This document shows positions 16,524 through 26,515 of a stretch of DNA of 64,000 bases, one piece after another. The stretch comes from Brevundimonas sp. SH203 (GTDB taxonomy: Bacteria; Pseudomonadota; Alphaproteobacteria; Caulobacterales; Caulobacteraceae): NCBI RefSeq assembly GCF_002157625.1, contig NZ_BDMM01000002.1, positions 434,001 through 498,000 of the forward strand. Reading direction: 5' to 3'. How positions within the stretch are numbered: the first letter of the stretch is position 1; every line of letters begins with the position of its first letter. Under the pieces are notes generated by a model. The model saw only the letters and a program-made list of their open reading frames with translations. It ran no database searches and was not told the DNA's origin. The position numbers and the translations under genes are program-made.

Positions 16524-16550
16524 CCCTTCGCCTCAGCCCAGACTAATCCG

Positions 16551-16579
16551 AGGGGCGGCTCCTGAAGGGGCCGCCCTTT
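16551..16579 (+). terminator. Intrinsic terminator after popZ
   Basis: GGGCGGC (16553-16559) pairs with GCCGCCC (16570-16576) around a ten-base loop and is followed by TTT. It lies 26 bases before the valS start, so valS may depend on read-through or on a promoter inside this short gap. Confidence 0.6.
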
Positions 16580-16604
16580 CGCATTTTGCAAAAGACCAGA
16601 CGTC

Positions 16605-19337
16605 ATGCTTGAGAAGACTTTCGAACCCCAGGCCGCCGAGCCTCGCCTCTATGCCCAGTGGGAGGAGAGCGGCCTGTTCGCGCCCCGTACCGAAGGGGCC
16701 GAGGGCGCCTATTCGATCGTCATTCCGCCGCCGAACGTGACGGGCAGCCTGCACATCGGTCACGCGCTGAACAACACGCTTCAGGACATCCTGGCCCGCT
16801 ATCACCGGATGAAGGGCAAGGCGGTGCTGTGGCTGCCCGGCACGGACCACGCCGGCATCGCCACCCAGATGGTGGTCGAGCGTCAGCTGGCCGCGGCCGG
16901 CAATGTCGGCCGCCGCGACATGGGCCGCGAGGCCTTCATCGATAAGGTCTGGCAATGGAAAGCCGAATCCGGCGGGACCATCGTGCGCCAGTTGCGCCGC
17001 CTCGGCGCATCGTGCGACTGGTCGCGTGAGCGGTTCACCCTGGACGAGGGGCTGAACGCCGCCGTCCGCAAGGTCTTCGTGCAACTGCACAAGGACGGCC
17101 TGATTTATCGCGACAAGCGGCTGGTGAACTGGGACCCGCATTTCCAGACCGCCATTTCCGACCTGGAGGTCGAGCAGCGCGAGGTGGACGGCGCCTATTG
17201 GCACTTCGCCTATTCGCTGGCCGACGGGGTCACCTACGCACACCCGGTCGCTTTCGACGAGGACGGCAAGGCGACCGAGTGGGAGACGCGCGACTTCATC
17301 GTCGTCGCCACGACCCGACCCGAGACCATGCTGGGCGACACCGGCGTCGCCGTTCACCCCGACGACGAACGCTATGCCGGTCTGGTCGGCAAGTTCGTGA
17401 CCCTGCCCATCGTGGGCCGTCGCATCCCCATCGTCGCCGACGACTATGCCGATCCGACCAAGGGCTCGGGCGCGGTGAAGATCACGCCAGCCCATGATTT
17501 CAATGACTTCGGCGTTGGGAAGCGCGCCGGTCTGCCGTCGCTGAACATTCTGGACGCTTTCGGCCGCGTCACCGACGCCGACACGTCGGACGTGCCGTCG
17601 GACTATGTTGGGCAAGACCGCTTCGCCGCGCGCAAGGCTATCGTCGCCCGCGCCGAGGCAGAGGGCTGGCTGCGCGAGATCGAGAAGACCAAACACGTCG
17701 TCCCGCACGGCGACCGCTCCGGCGTGGTCATCGAGCCGTGGCTGACGGACCAGTGGTACGTCGACGCCAAGGTCTTGGCCCAGCCCGCGCTGAAGGCGGT
17801 GGAGCAGGGCGACACGGTGTTCGAGCCCAAGTCCTACGAGAAGATCTATTTCGAATGGCTGAGGAACATCGAGCCGTGGTGCATTTCGCGCCAGCTGTGG
17901 TGGGGCCACCGCATCCCGGCCTGGTACGGCCCGAACGGCGAAATCTATGTCGCCGAAACGGAGGAGGACGCCCGCGAACAGGCGATGGCGGACTATGATT
18001 CCGAGGTCGCCCTGACCCAGGACGAGGACGTTCTGGACACCTGGTTCTCCTCGGCTCTGTGGCCGTTCTCGACCATGGGCTGGCCCGAGAAGACCGAGGA
18101 TCTGGAGCGGTTCTATCCGACCAGCGATCTGGTCACGGCGGCGGACATCATCTTCTTCTGGGTCGCCCGGATGATGATGATGGGCCTGCACTTCATGGAC
18201 GGCCAGGCTCCGTTCAAGCGGGTCATCATCAACGGTCTGGTCCGCGACGAGAAGGGCCAGAAGATGTCAAAATCCAAGGGGAACGTCATCGACCCCCTGG
18301 GCATCATCGACGAGCTGGGCGCCGATCCGTTGCGCTTCACCATGGCCATCCTGTCGGGCACGCGCGACATCAAACTGTCGAAACAGCGGATCGAGGGCTA
18401 TCGCAACTTCGGCACCAAGCTGTGGAACGCAGCCCGCTTCAGCCAGATGAACGAGGCGCGCCGCGTCGACGGTTTCGATCCCGCAACCGTCGAACAGACG
18501 ATCAACCGCTGGATCAGAGGCGAACTGACCAAGACCGAACGCGCCGTGTCCGACGCCATCGAAGGCGGTCGGTTCGATGATGCGGCGGGCGCCCTGTACC
18601 GCTTCGTCTGGAACGTCTTCTGCGACTGGTATCTGGAACTGGCCAAGCCGGTGTTCCAGGGATCGGACGAGGCGGCCAAGGCCGAGACCCGCGCCATGAC
18701 CGCCTGGACGCTGGACCAGACGCTGAAACTGCTGCACCCGGTCATGCCCTTCATCACCGAGGAGTTGTGGGCCGAACTGGGCAAGGAAGGCCCGGCACGC
18801 GAGTCCTTGCTGATCGGCGCCGAATGGCCGGTGCTGCCGGACGCCTTCATCGACGCCTCGGCCGAGGCCGAGATCGGCTGGCTGGTCGATCTGGTTGGTG
18901 AAATCCGGGGTCTGCGCGCCGAGATGAACGTACCGCCGTCGGCCAAGCCGCCGCTGGCCTTCGTCGCGCCCGACGCCGTGACCGCCGAACGCGCCGCCCG
19001 CCACCGCGACCTGATCCTGACCCTGGGCCGCGTGTCAGAGGTCGGATCGGCGGACGCGGCCCCGACCGGCGCCGTGACCTACGTCTCGGGCGGTTCGACC
19101 GTCGCCCTGTCGCTGGCGGGCATTATAGACCTGACCGCCGAACGGGCGCGTCTGGAGAAGGAGATCGCCGCCTTCGACAGCGACATCGGCCATGTGAACA
19201 AGAAGTTGGGCAACCCCAACTTCGTCGCCCGCGCCGCGCCGGAAGTGGTGGACGAACAGCGCGCCAAACTGACCGAGGCCGAGGCTGGCAAGGTCAAGCT
19301 GCAGGCGGCGCTGGCCCGGCTCAGCGAGATCGGGTGA
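16605..19337 (+). CDS. valS: Valine--tRNA ligase
   Basis: A 910-residue class I aminoacyl-tRNA synthetase. The HIGH motif lies in [18 protein letters not shown] (about residues 42-60) and the KMSKS motif in [16 protein letters not shown] (about residue 555). The editing domain between them includes the GTGAV-like [18 protein letters not shown]. The C-terminal 65 residues form the ValRS coiled-coil arm ([40 protein letters not shown]). The tlyA gene follows with overlapping stop and start codons. Confidence 0.97.
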   Translation: MLEKTFEPQAAEPRLYAQWEESGLFAPRTEGAEGAYSIVIPPPNVTGSLHIGHALNNTLQDILARYHRMKGKAVLWLPGTDHAGIATQMVVERQLAAAGNVGRRDMGREAFIDKVWQWKAESGGTIVRQLRRLGASCDWSRERFTLDEGLNAAVRKVFVQLHKDGLIYRDKRLVNWDPHFQTAISDLEVEQREVDGAYWHFAYSLADGVTYAHPVAFDEDGKATEWETRDFIVVATTRPETMLGDTGVAVHPDDERYAGLVGKFVTLPIVGRRIPIVADDYADPTKGSGAVKITPAHDFNDFGVGKRAGLPSLNILDAFGRVTDADTSDVPSDYVGQDRFAARKAIVARAEAEGWLREIEKTKHVVPHGDRSGVVIEPWLTDQWYVDAKVLAQPALKAVEQGDTVFEPKSYEKIYFEWLRNIEPWCISRQLWWGHRIPAWYGPNGEIYVAETEEDAREQAMADYDSEVALTQDEDVLDTWFSSALWPFSTMGWPEKTEDLERFYPTSDLVTAADIIFFWVARMMMMGLHFMDGQAPFKRVIINGLVRDEKGQKMSKSKGNVIDPLGIIDELGADPLRFTMAILSGTRDIKLSKQRIEGYRNFGTKLWNAARFSQMNEARRVDGFDPATVEQTINRWIRGELTKTERAVSDAIEGGRFDDAAGALYRFVWNVFCDWYLELAKPVFQGSDEAAKAETRAMTAWTLDQTLKLLHPVMPFITEELWAELGKEGPARESLLIGAEWPVLPDAFIDASAEAEIGWLVDLVGEIRGLRAEMNVPPSAKPPLAFVAPDAVTAERAARHRDLILTLGRVSEVGSADAAPTGAVTYVSGGSTVALSLAGIIDLTAERARLEKEIAAFDSDIGHVNKKLGNPNFVARAAPEVVDEQRAKLTEAEAGKVKLQAALARLSEIG

Positions 19338-20065
19338 AGTCCCGCATCGATCAGCTTCTGGTCGCACGCGGTCTGTTCGACAGCCGCGCGCGGGCCAGGG
19401 CGGCGATCGAGGCCGGTCTGGTCCTCGCCGACGGCGTGGCGGTGCAAAAGCCGTCCGAGCAGGTGGACGAAGAGGCGGTGCTGGAGGCCCAGCCCGCGCA
19501 TCGCTGGGTCGGACGCGGCGCGCTGAAACTGGACCATGCGCTGGGCCTGTGGCCGATCGCGGTCGAGGGGCGGGTGGCGCTGGACGTCGGCGCCTCGACC
19601 GGCGGCTTCACCGAGGTCTGTCTGGATCGCGGCGCGGCGTGCGTCTTCGCCGTCGATGTCGGTTTCGGCCAGATGCACGACCGGGTCGCCGACGATCCGC
19701 GCGTGGTCAATCTGGAGCGGACGGACGCCCGCGACCTGAACCCTGACCTGATCCCGCAGGCGCCGTCTCTGATCGTCTGCGACGCCAGTTTCATCAGCCT
19801 GTCGAAGGTGCTGCCCGCCGCCTTGGCGCTGGCGGCGGACGACGCCGATCTGGTGACGCTGGTGAAGCCCCAGTTCGAGGCGGACGGCCCGGGCGGCGTC
19901 GGCAAGAAGGGCGTAGTCAAGAACCCTGAGGCCCATGCGGCGGCGGTTCGGCGCGTCTCCGACTGGCTGGACAGCGTCGGCTGGACCGTCCAGGCCACGG
20001 CTGAAAGCCCCATTACCGGCGGCGACGGCAACGTCGAATTCCTGCTCTGGGCAAAGCGCGCCTAG
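19334..20065 (+). CDS. tlyA: TlyA family rRNA 2'-O-methyltransferase/putative hemolysin
   Basis: A 243-residue protein with an N-terminal S4 RNA-binding domain ([28 protein letters not shown], then [11 protein letters not shown]) and an RrmJ-like methyltransferase domain with SAM motif [19 protein letters not shown] and the conserved CDASFISL and VKPQFEA segments. TlyA proteins 2'-O-methylate cytidines in 16S and/or 23S rRNA. The start codon is GTG at 19334, which overlaps the valS TGA by four bases and so implies coupling. The length is typical. Confidence 0.92.
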   Translation: MKSRIDQLLVARGLFDSRARARAAIEAGLVLADGVAVQKPSEQVDEEAVLEAQPAHRWVGRGALKLDHALGLWPIAVEGRVALDVGASTGGFTEVCLDRGAACVFAVDVGFGQMHDRVADDPRVVNLERTDARDLNPDLIPQAPSLIVCDASFISLSKVLPAALALAADDADLVTLVKPQFEADGPGGVGKKGVVKNPEAHAAAVRRVSDWLDSVGWTVQATAESPITGGDGNVEFLLWAKRA

Positions 20066-20090
20066 CAGAGCGACCATGCGACAGGCCCAC

Positions 20091-20129
20091 TAACAAAGAG
20101 AAACCGCCGGAGGACTGATCCTCCGGCGG
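20091..20129 (-). terminator. Terminator for the glycine-zipper gene
   Basis: A perfect 11-bp stem, CCGCCGGAGGA / TCCTCCGGCGG, with a four-base loop (20104-20129). On the minus strand it is followed by TTTCTCTTTGT, so it is oriented to end the minus-strand gene at 20167. It may also stop tlyA transcripts. Confidence 0.75.
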
Positions 20130-20166
20130 CTCCCGTCACATCGTCGATCGACAGGGGGGCTGAAAA

Positions 20167-20832
20167 TTAATCGACGACGCGATAGCGGCCGTACTGGTCG
20201 GGGCAGGTGCGGACATAGCGGGTGTCCGTGCGACCATCGGGCAGACGGATCTGGCTCTCGGCCAGGCGGCATCCGTCGGAGTTGCGATAGGAATCGACCG
20301 GGCGCGAACGGTCGTCGTAATAGCCGCCGCCGTCATAGGCGTAGTCGGAACGACGGTCGTAGTCGTCGTAGCGATAGCCCTGATCGCCGGTGTAGCGGTT
20401 GTCGTAGTAGCCGTAGGTCGGCTGGCTATAGCCCTGGTTATAGTAACCGCTGGAGCCATAGCTGCTCTGATAGCTGCGGCAGGCGTCGGAGCTGGAACGC
20501 CCGACCTGCGAACCGACCACGGCGCCGAGAACGCCGCCCAGGATGCTGCCTTCGGTGCGACGACCGCGCGCGGCCAGTTGCGATCCGATGACGGCGCCCG
20601 CGCCGCCGCCGATCACCGCGCCGGCGCCGGTTCGACCCTGACGCTCACGCGCGCACGGGTCGTAGGACGGGTAGCCGCGACCGTAGTTGTAGGACGGCGC
20701 ATAGGCCCCGGTGCCGTAGTTCTGGCTGTAGCCGTAGCCATAGTAGTTCTGAGCCGAGGCCGCCATCGGGGCGGCCGTGACGCCGAGGGCCAGGGCGGCC
20801 GCGGCGGCGAGCGAAGACTTGGAGAGACGCAT
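20167..20832 (-). CDS. Glycine-zipper 2TM domain protein, secreted, Tyr/Gly-rich
   Basis: A 221-residue envelope protein. It has a signal peptide (MRLSKSSLAAAAALALGVTAA, then PMAASAQ), a Tyr/Gly/Asn-rich segment, and a glycine-zipper of Rick_17kDa_Anti/2TM type (GAGAVIGGGAGAVIGSQLA, then EGSILGGVLGAVVGSQVG). A second Tyr/Asp/Arg-rich low-complexity region follows, then a C-terminal piece with Cys residues (SDGCRLAESQIRLPDGR and RYVRTCPDQYGRYRVVD). Glycine-zipper proteins of this type associate with the outer membrane or peptidoglycan; the role is unknown. ATG 20832 gives the clean signal peptide. Confidence 0.8.
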   Translation of the reverse strand: MRLSKSSLAAAAALALGVTAAPMAASAQNYYGYGYSQNYGTGAYAPSYNYGRGYPSYDPCARERQGRTGAGAVIGGGAGAVIGSQLAARGRRTEGSILGGVLGAVVGSQVGRSSSDACRSYQSSYGSSGYYNQGYSQPTYGYYDNRYTGDQGYRYDDYDRRSDYAYDGGGYYDDRSRPVDSYRNSDGCRLAESQIRLPDGRTDTRYVRTCPDQYGRYRVVD

Positions 20833-21034
20833 TTTTTCAACCCTTCCGAGGACCGAACGATTTCCGTCAACGGTTAACGGCAAGCCTCGTGTCTCGTTGC
20901 AGTCCGATTTAAGACAGCGAAGCTGAACGGCATTTGAGCGCCTTGTTCATCTTCGTTCATCTTTCAGGCGAGTGGCGCGTAGTCGAGCCCGCCGCGACTT
21001 GAGCGGCCTTTCGGCGGCGGCTAGAAGCCCGGCG

Positions 21035-22279
21035 ATGGAGACCTTCATCATCGACCGCGTCGGCGGCCAGGGCGACGGCGTCGCCCGCACGCCTGCGGGG
21101 CCGGTGTTCGCCGGCCTGACCCTGCCCGGCGAAACCGTGCGCGGTCAGGTCGTGGACGGTCGGCTGGAAGGCGTCGAGATCGTCACGCCCAGCCCGGATC
21201 GGATCGCGCCGGTCTCGCCGCAATATGGCGACTGCGGCGGCTGTTCGCTGCAGCACTGGGCCGAAGGGCCTTATCTGGACTGGAAGCGCGAGCAGGTGCG
21301 ACTGGCCCTGGCGCGCGAACGGATCGAGACGGAGATCGAGGCGACCATCGCCACCCCGCCCGGCAGCCGCCGCCGCGTGGCCCTTCATGCCCGGCGCGAC
21401 GCCGACGGCCGGGTGGTGCTGGGGTTCAAGGCGCGGCGGTCCTGGCGGCTGGTCGAGGTCACGGCCTGCCCGGTGGCCGACCCTCGCATCGTTCAGGCGA
21501 TTCCCGTTCTGGCGCAGGTGGCGGCGGCCTTCTTCGAACATCCGAAATCCGCGCCGACGCTACACGTCACCTGGACCCTGACAGGGCTGGACGTCGATGT
21601 GACGGGGGTGGAGCGGCGTTCGGGCGGCGGTCTGTCCGCCGACGCCCGCACCCAGGCGGTGCAGGCCGCGCATCGGGCGGACCTGGCGCGGTTGAGCCTA
21701 GCGGGCGAGATTCTGGTGATGGCGCGCCAACCGACGGTGGCCTTTGGACTCGCGACGGTCGCCCTGCCGGCCGGCGGCTTCCTGCAAGCGGCGCCCCCAG
21801 CAGAGGCGGCCATGACGGCCCGCGCCGTCGCGGCGGTGAAGGGCGCGAAGAAGGTCGCCGATCTGTTCTGCGGGGCCGGAACCTTCACCTTCCCCCTGGC
21901 GACGGTCGCTCCGGTGATCGCGGCCGACGCCTCCAAACCCGGCATCGACGCCCTGAAATCCGCCGTCGGTTCGGCCAGGGGCATGAAGGCGATCACCGCC
22001 GAGGCGCGGGACCTGTTCCGCCGTCCGATGACGCCCTATGACCTGAAGGGCTGCGACGCCATCGTCTTCGACCCGCCCCGCGCCGGCGCAATCGAACAGA
22101 CGGCCCAGATCGCCACGACCAAGGCCGCCGTGGTCGTCGGCGTATCGTGCAATCCGCAGACCTTCGCGCGCGACGCCCGCGTCCTGATCGACGCCGGCTT
22201 CCGGCTGGATGCGGTGACGCCCATCGACCAGTTCCTGTGGTCCGCCCACGTCGAACTGGTCGCGGTTTTCAGGCGATAG
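21035..22279 (+). CDS. Class I SAM-dependent RNA m5U methyltransferase (RlmD/RumA family), altered Fe-S site
   Basis: A 414-residue enzyme of the uracil-C5 RNA methyltransferase family. It has an N-terminal TRAM-like domain, the SAM motif ADLFCGAGTFTFPLA, the DPPRAGA loop and the catalytic Cys in VSCNPQTFARD (C372). RlmD proteins bind a [4Fe-4S] cluster through C-x5-C-x2-C and a distant Cys. Here the first position is S61, with C67 and C70 kept and ACPV further on, so the cluster may be incomplete. The rRNA or tRNA target cannot be assigned. The next small gene starts eight bases after the stop. Confidence 0.88.
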   Translation: METFIIDRVGGQGDGVARTPAGPVFAGLTLPGETVRGQVVDGRLEGVEIVTPSPDRIAPVSPQYGDCGGCSLQHWAEGPYLDWKREQVRLALARERIETEIEATIATPPGSRRRVALHARRDADGRVVLGFKARRSWRLVEVTACPVADPRIVQAIPVLAQVAAAFFEHPKSAPTLHVTWTLTGLDVDVTGVERRSGGGLSADARTQAVQAAHRADLARLSLAGEILVMARQPTVAFGLATVALPAGGFLQAAPPAEAAMTARAVAAVKGAKKVADLFCGAGTFTFPLATVAPVIAADASKPGIDALKSAVGSARGMKAITAEARDLFRRPMTPYDLKGCDAIVFDPPRAGAIEQTAQIATTKAAVVVGVSCNPQTFARDARVLIDAGFRLDAVTPIDQFLWSAHVELVAVFRR

Positions 22280-22287
22280 GACAGATC

Positions 22288-22695
22288 ATGACCGAGATGA
22301 CCGACGACCTTGGCGAGGAAGACGGCGGCGGCTTCGACGCCGACGACTGGGGCCGGCTGAAGCCGTTCATTGGGGCGGTCGCGACGCTGGACGACGTGCA
22401 GGCGCGCCGCGCCATCTTCGCGCTTGGCGACACCGACGATCCGCGCCCCATTGCGATGGACCTGCCCCAGCCGGTGATCTGGTGGGACGATGACGGCGAA
22501 CAGGCGGCGGTCGCCGTTCAGGCCGAAAGCCATCTGGGTTCGGACGGCGAGGAGATGGAGATACTGGGTCTGGTCCTGCCGGACGGGGAGGGGGCGGTCG
22601 CCCTGCTGGAGGACGTCGATCTGGTCGACGACAGCGACCCGACCTGGCGCGATCTCGTCACCCGCGCCATCGATCCCTCGGCCGCCGACGATTAG
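22288..22695 (+). CDS. Acidic hypothetical protein
   Basis: A 135-residue, strongly acidic protein with no signal peptide or membrane segment. It starts MTEMTDDLGEEDGGGF and contains PVIWWDDDGEQAAVAVQAESH and a very acidic end. No family is recognised. It follows the methyltransferase gene closely and is probably cotranscribed. Its stop codon overlaps the end of the convergent hydrolase gene by four bases. Confidence 0.7.
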   Translation: MTEMTDDLGEEDGGGFDADDWGRLKPFIGAVATLDDVQARRAIFALGDTDDPRPIAMDLPQPVIWWDDDGEQAAVAVQAESHLGSDGEEMEILGLVLPDGEGAVALLEDVDLVDDSDPTWRDLVTRAIDPSAADD

Positions 22696-23525
22696 TTCAG
22701 GGCTGCTCCGACGCGCGCGGCGAAGTCGGGCTGGTCGGGAATGTCGCCGTGGCCCGCGCGCGGGAAGACCAGGCGCCGGACGTCCACCCCGCGCGTTTCC
22801 ATATCCCTGGCCAGGATGCGGCTGAGCGCGGGCGGCAGGGTCTGGTCGCGACCGGCCTCCAGCACCACGACACGGCCGGTATAGCCGTTCAGCACGGCCG
22901 GCACGTCGATGGCGGCCAGAGGCGCGGCCATCTGGACGCGGATCAGGGGCCGCCACAGGCCCAGCATCTGATCCACCGCCGCGCGAGCGGTCGGGGTCGT
23001 GGCCTCCAGAACCACGGCGTCGGCGCGAATCAGGCGTGCGGCCTCGGCGCAAACCGGGCCGCCCAGCGAATGGCCCCAGGCGATCAGCCGGCGCCCTTCG
23101 GCATCGGCCTGGGCGCGGGCGCTGGCGGCGACGACCTGTCCGGCGGCGCGGTAGGTGGCGAAATCGGCCTGGCCCGGCGTGTCGCCCGATCCGGGATAGT
23201 CGAACATCAGCACATCGCCGAAGGGCGCCAGCTCGCGCGCGACCGCCGCCCCGTTGACGCCGCGCCGAAACAGATTGCCGCCGCAGTACAGGATCAGAGG
23301 CGCGTCCGCCCGGCCCGTTCTGACCCGCGTCGCGGCGACCGCGCCGCCGGAATAGGGCAGGGACAGGGTCTCGCCGCCCGCCACGGCGGGGCCGGGCGTC
23401 AGGACCATGTTCTCGGCCTTCACCCGCGCGTCGGGATAGAAGAACTCACCCTCCGGCACCTCCACGGTGACGCAGCCGGACAGAAGCGCGGCTGCGCCCA
23501 ACAGCGCCGATAGACGTTTGATCAT
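22692..23525 (-). CDS. Alpha/beta hydrolase, predicted lipoprotein
   Basis: A 277-residue alpha/beta-hydrolase fold protein. The N-terminus (MIKRLSALLGAAALLSGC) is a lipoprotein signal with lipobox LSGC. The nucleophile elbow is GHSLGG; an oxyanion-side motif GGN (LILYCGGNLF), the DYPGSGDTPG loop and the terminal His in RAGHGDIPDQ complete the likely catalytic set, with Asp in EAGRDQTLP. It resembles serine aminopeptidase/lysophospholipase-like hydrolases; the substrate is unknown. Confidence 0.85.
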   Translation of the reverse strand: MIKRLSALLGAAALLSGCVTVEVPEGEFFYPDARVKAENMVLTPGPAVAGGETLSLPYSGGAVAATRVRTGRADAPLILYCGGNLFRRGVNGAAVARELAPFGDVLMFDYPGSGDTPGQADFATYRAAGQVVAASARAQADAEGRRLIAWGHSLGGPVCAEAARLIRADAVVLEATTPTARAAVDQMLGLWRPLIRVQMAAPLAAIDVPAVLNGYTGRVVVLEAGRDQTLPPALSRILARDMETRGVDVRRLVFPRAGHGDIPDQPDFAARVGAALN

Positions 23526-23567
23526 GATGTCCCCCAGGATCAGGGACGCTAACCGCAAGCGCGGCCG

Positions 23568-24665
23568 TCAGGCAATCCCGACTTCGGGCATGGCCTGCAG
23601 CAGGTCGAACAGGTCCATCTGCGGTCGCGCATCCGGCGGCACGCGGAACTGCGTCTCGTCCAGCAGGCGGCGAGGCGTGTCCAGGCCATAGCGTTTGATC
23701 GCCGCCTTGAACCGCGCTCCGATCAGTTCGGCGACCGGGCCGGCGCCCTTCATCCGCTGGGACCAGTCGGCGTCGTAATCCTTGCCGCCGCGCGTCTGGC
23801 GGATCAGGGACATGACGCGCGCGGCCCGGTCGGGACGGGCGTCTGCCAGCCATTCGCGGAACAGATCCTTGATCTCCAGAGGCAGGCGCAGCGTCACATA
23901 CATGGCGCGCGTGGCGCCTGCCTTGGCCGCCGCCTCCAGAATCGATTCCAGTTCGTGGTCGTTCAGGCCGGGAATGACCGGAGCGAAGCCCACCCCCACC
24001 GGACAGCCTGCATCGGCCAGCCTGGAAATAGCCTCCAGCCGCTTGGCGGGGGTGGAGGCGCGCGGCTCCATCGCCCGGGCCAGTCCCCGGTCCAGGGTGG
24101 TGATGGAGACGAAGGCGGAGGCCAGACCCGCCTTGCCCATCGGTCCCAGGATGTCGGCGTCGCGTCCGATCAGCACCGACTTGGTGATGATGCTGAACGG
24201 ATGGTTGAACCGCTGCATCACCTCCAGGATCGCGCGCGTCGATCCCAGTTCACGCTCGACCGGCTGATAGGGGTCGGTGTTGCCGCCTATGTGGATGCGC
24301 TTGCATCGGTATCGGGGTGCGAGAAACGCCTGTTCCAGCAGACGTGCGGCCTGGGGCTTGAAGAAGATCCTGCTCTCGAAATCCAGGCCCGGGGATAGGC
24401 CCATCCAGGCATGGGACGGACGGGCGTAACAGTAGATGCAGCCATGTTCGCAACCTTTGTACGGGTTGATGGAGCGGTCGAATCCGATGTCCGGGCTGTC
24501 GTTCCGGGCGATGATCGTGCGGGCGTGTTCCGGCGTGAGGGTGGTGCGCAGAGGCGCGGGCTCGGCGTCGTCGCGCGTCCAGCCGTCATCGAACGACACA
24601 TGCTGTTCAGGTTCGTAGCGGCCTGTGGCATTCGAACGCGCGCCTCTTCCCTTGGCGGTTTCCAT
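23568..24665 (-). CDS. Radical SAM protein, PA0069 family
   Basis: A 365-residue radical SAM enzyme. The cluster motif is GCEHGCIYCYARPSH (CxxxCxxC), preceded by the family block DIGFDRSINPYKGC and followed by the SAM-binding segments IHIGGNTDPYQPVE and PVGVGFAPVIPGLND. PA0069-type proteins are related to spore photoproduct lyase and are widespread, with no settled reaction. It stands between the hydrolase gene and the D,D-carboxypeptidase gene, all on the minus strand. Confidence 0.9.
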   Translation of the reverse strand: METAKGRGARSNATGRYEPEQHVSFDDGWTRDDAEPAPLRTTLTPEHARTIIARNDSPDIGFDRSINPYKGCEHGCIYCYARPSHAWMGLSPGLDFESRIFFKPQAARLLEQAFLAPRYRCKRIHIGGNTDPYQPVERELGSTRAILEVMQRFNHPFSIITKSVLIGRDADILGPMGKAGLASAFVSITTLDRGLARAMEPRASTPAKRLEAISRLADAGCPVGVGFAPVIPGLNDHELESILEAAAKAGATRAMYVTLRLPLEIKDLFREWLADARPDRAARVMSLIRQTRGGKDYDADWSQRMKGAGPVAELIGARFKAAIKRYGLDTPRRLLDETQFRVPPDARPQMDLFDLLQAMPEVGIA

Positions 24666-24730
24666 AGGAAGGACGATGGATCATTGACCGGAACAAAGCA
24701 AGAACATTTGTTCCGGTCGCGACAGGCGCG

Positions 24731-26206
24731 TCAGTTGGGGCCGATCACCATGCAGGTGACGCGCCGTTCGGCCAGGGCCTCGCACGCCGACTTGGCGCCC
24801 GTCTCCGTCAGGCCCGTGAAGCGCGAGCGATACCAGTCGCCGGCGGTCTGGACGTTGCGCTCGGCCGTAGCGAACTGGGTGCGGAAGCGGCGGTTCAGTT
24901 CGGTCAGCCAGTCGTTGGCGACCTTTTCGTCGCGGAAGGCGCCGACCTGAACCGCCCATCGGCCGGCGGGCGCGCGGGCGGCGGCGCGGGCCGGCTCGCG
25001 GGAGGGCGGCGGCGTGGTGCGGCGCGGCGTTGTCGAAGGGGCCGCGACGGCGCTCGCGGGCGCGCCGTTCAGAGAGGCGGTGACGTTGTGCGGCGCGCGG
25101 GGCGCGGCGGCGGCTTGGCCCGCCGCCTGGGCGGTCGCGGCGGCGCGCTGGCTGGCCGCGCGTTCGGACGGCGAGGGCGCGACGCGGGTCGGCAGGACCG
25201 CCGGCGCCGGGGCGGCCGTATAGGCGACGGCGGTGGAGCCCGGGGCCTCTCCCTCCTCGTCGTCGCGGATCGAGGCGTAGGCGATGGGGGCGTCGCCTGT
25301 CGCGGATTCCCCGCCGAGGCCGAAGCCGCGCTGTTCGAAGAAGGTCTGGGCGACCTGAATGCGTTCGCCCTGGGCGCGGCGGCGTTCGACCTCGAACCCG
25401 GTGTCCATCAGTTCGGCGACGTGGGCGTTGCGGCTGGCTGTCGAGCGGCCGCCCAGAACGATGGTGATCAGTCGCCGTCCGTCGCGCACGGCCGACGCCG
25501 CCAGATTGTAGCCCGAGGCGTTGGTGTAGCCGGTCTTCATCCCGTCATAGCCGCGTCCCGTCGGCAGCAGGCCGTTGGTGTTGCGATAGGTGCGCCCGTT
25601 GTAAGCCCAGTCGTGCAGGCCGAAATAGCTGTAATACTGGGGGAAATCGCGCATGATGGCCCGCGCCAGGATCGCCTGGTCGCGCGCCGAGGTCAGCTGG
25701 CGCGCATCGGGCAGGCCGTTGGCGGTGACGTAGCGCGTCTGGGTCATGCCCAGCTGTTCGGCCTTCATCGTCATCATATTGGTGAAGCGCGCCTCGGACC
25801 CGCCGATATGCTCGCCGATGGCCAGGGCCATGTCGTTGGCCGAACGGACCGCCGTGGCCCGCATGGCGTTGTCCAGGGTGATGGTCTGCCCCGCCGCCAG
25901 GCCCAGTTTCGACGGGGGTTGAGACGCCGCGCGCGGCGAAATCGTCAGTACGTCGTTCAGGTGCGCCTTGCCCTGCTCCAGCGCCTCGAAAGTCAGATAC
26001 AGGGTCATCATCTTGGTCAGGGATGCAGGATAGCGGCGGCTGTCGGCGTGGCGGGCGAACAGCACCTCTCCGGTCGCCGCATCGATCACGATGGCTGCGT
26101 AACGGCTGCTTTCCTGCGACTGGGCCTCGATCGGGCGGACATGGACGCCCAGCACCAGCGAGGCGGCGAGGAGGGCGAACAGTCCGCGGCGGAGGAAGGC
26201 GATCAT
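24731..26206 (-). CDS. D-alanyl-D-alanine carboxypeptidase (S11) with C-terminal SPOR domain
   Basis: A 491-residue penicillin-binding protein of the DacA type that trims the terminal D-Ala from peptidoglycan stem peptides in the periplasm. Motifs: S62-L-T-K65 (SxxK), SAN in RSANDMALAIGEHIG, and K224-T-G. After the catalytic part comes an Ala/Pro-rich linker of about 130 residues, then a SPOR domain (GRWAVQVGAFRDEKVANDW to the end) that binds denuded glycan strands at the septum. The architecture suggests division-site recruitment. The start at 26206 gives a clean signal peptide. Confidence 0.93.
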   Translation of the reverse strand: MIAFLRRGLFALLAASLVLGVHVRPIEAQSQESSRYAAIVIDAATGEVLFARHADSRRYPASLTKMMTLYLTFEALEQGKAHLNDVLTISPRAASQPPSKLGLAAGQTITLDNAMRATAVRSANDMALAIGEHIGGSEARFTNMMTMKAEQLGMTQTRYVTANGLPDARQLTSARDQAILARAIMRDFPQYYSYFGLHDWAYNGRTYRNTNGLLPTGRGYDGMKTGYTNASGYNLAASAVRDGRRLITIVLGGRSTASRNAHVAELMDTGFEVERRRAQGERIQVAQTFFEQRGFGLGGESATGDAPIAYASIRDDEEGEAPGSTAVAYTAAPAPAVLPTRVAPSPSERAASQRAAATAQAAGQAAAAPRAPHNVTASLNGAPASAVAAPSTTPRRTTPPPSREPARAAARAPAGRWAVQVGAFRDEKVANDWLTELNRRFRTQFATAERNVQTAGDWYRSRFTGLTETGAKSACEALAERRVTCMVIGPN

Positions 26207-26382
26207 GGGCGATACAACCCCTTGGTAATCAAGCCCTTGGCGAGCAGGGTGCGGCAGGCCCCCCGGCCGACGCGATGAAAGGGTTAGCATAGGAACCGGG
26301 GGTTTCATGGTGGTTAACCGCCCGTCAACGCGAATTTGACCCGCCTATCGGGGTTATGCCTTCCAGCTTATCGACGATCACA

Positions 26383-26446
26383 TTGTGCAGCGCACAAGGC
26401 GGCCTTGCATTCTCTTCGCACATGCAGCATATTGCGGTTCTGCGAG
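26383..26446. promoter_or_regulatory. TGC-rich dyad upstream of phasin gene, possible PhaR operator
   Basis: Within the 309-base spacer between the carboxypeptidase and phasin genes, TTGTGC-AGC-GCACAA (26383-26397) is a perfect dyad. It is followed by TTGCA (26405), CGCACATGCAGCA (26417-26429) and TTGCGG. PhaR, the polyhydroxybutyrate-sensing repressor of Alphaproteobacteria, binds TGC-rich dyads ahead of phasin genes. The motif is seen; PhaR binding is inferred. I see no gene in the rest of this spacer. Confidence 0.4.
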
Positions 26447-26515
26447 GGTTCGCCTCGCATCAGATTTCCGCACCGCCGTCCTCCCCCAAAGGCGGGCAAT
26501 CACCGGAGAGACATC

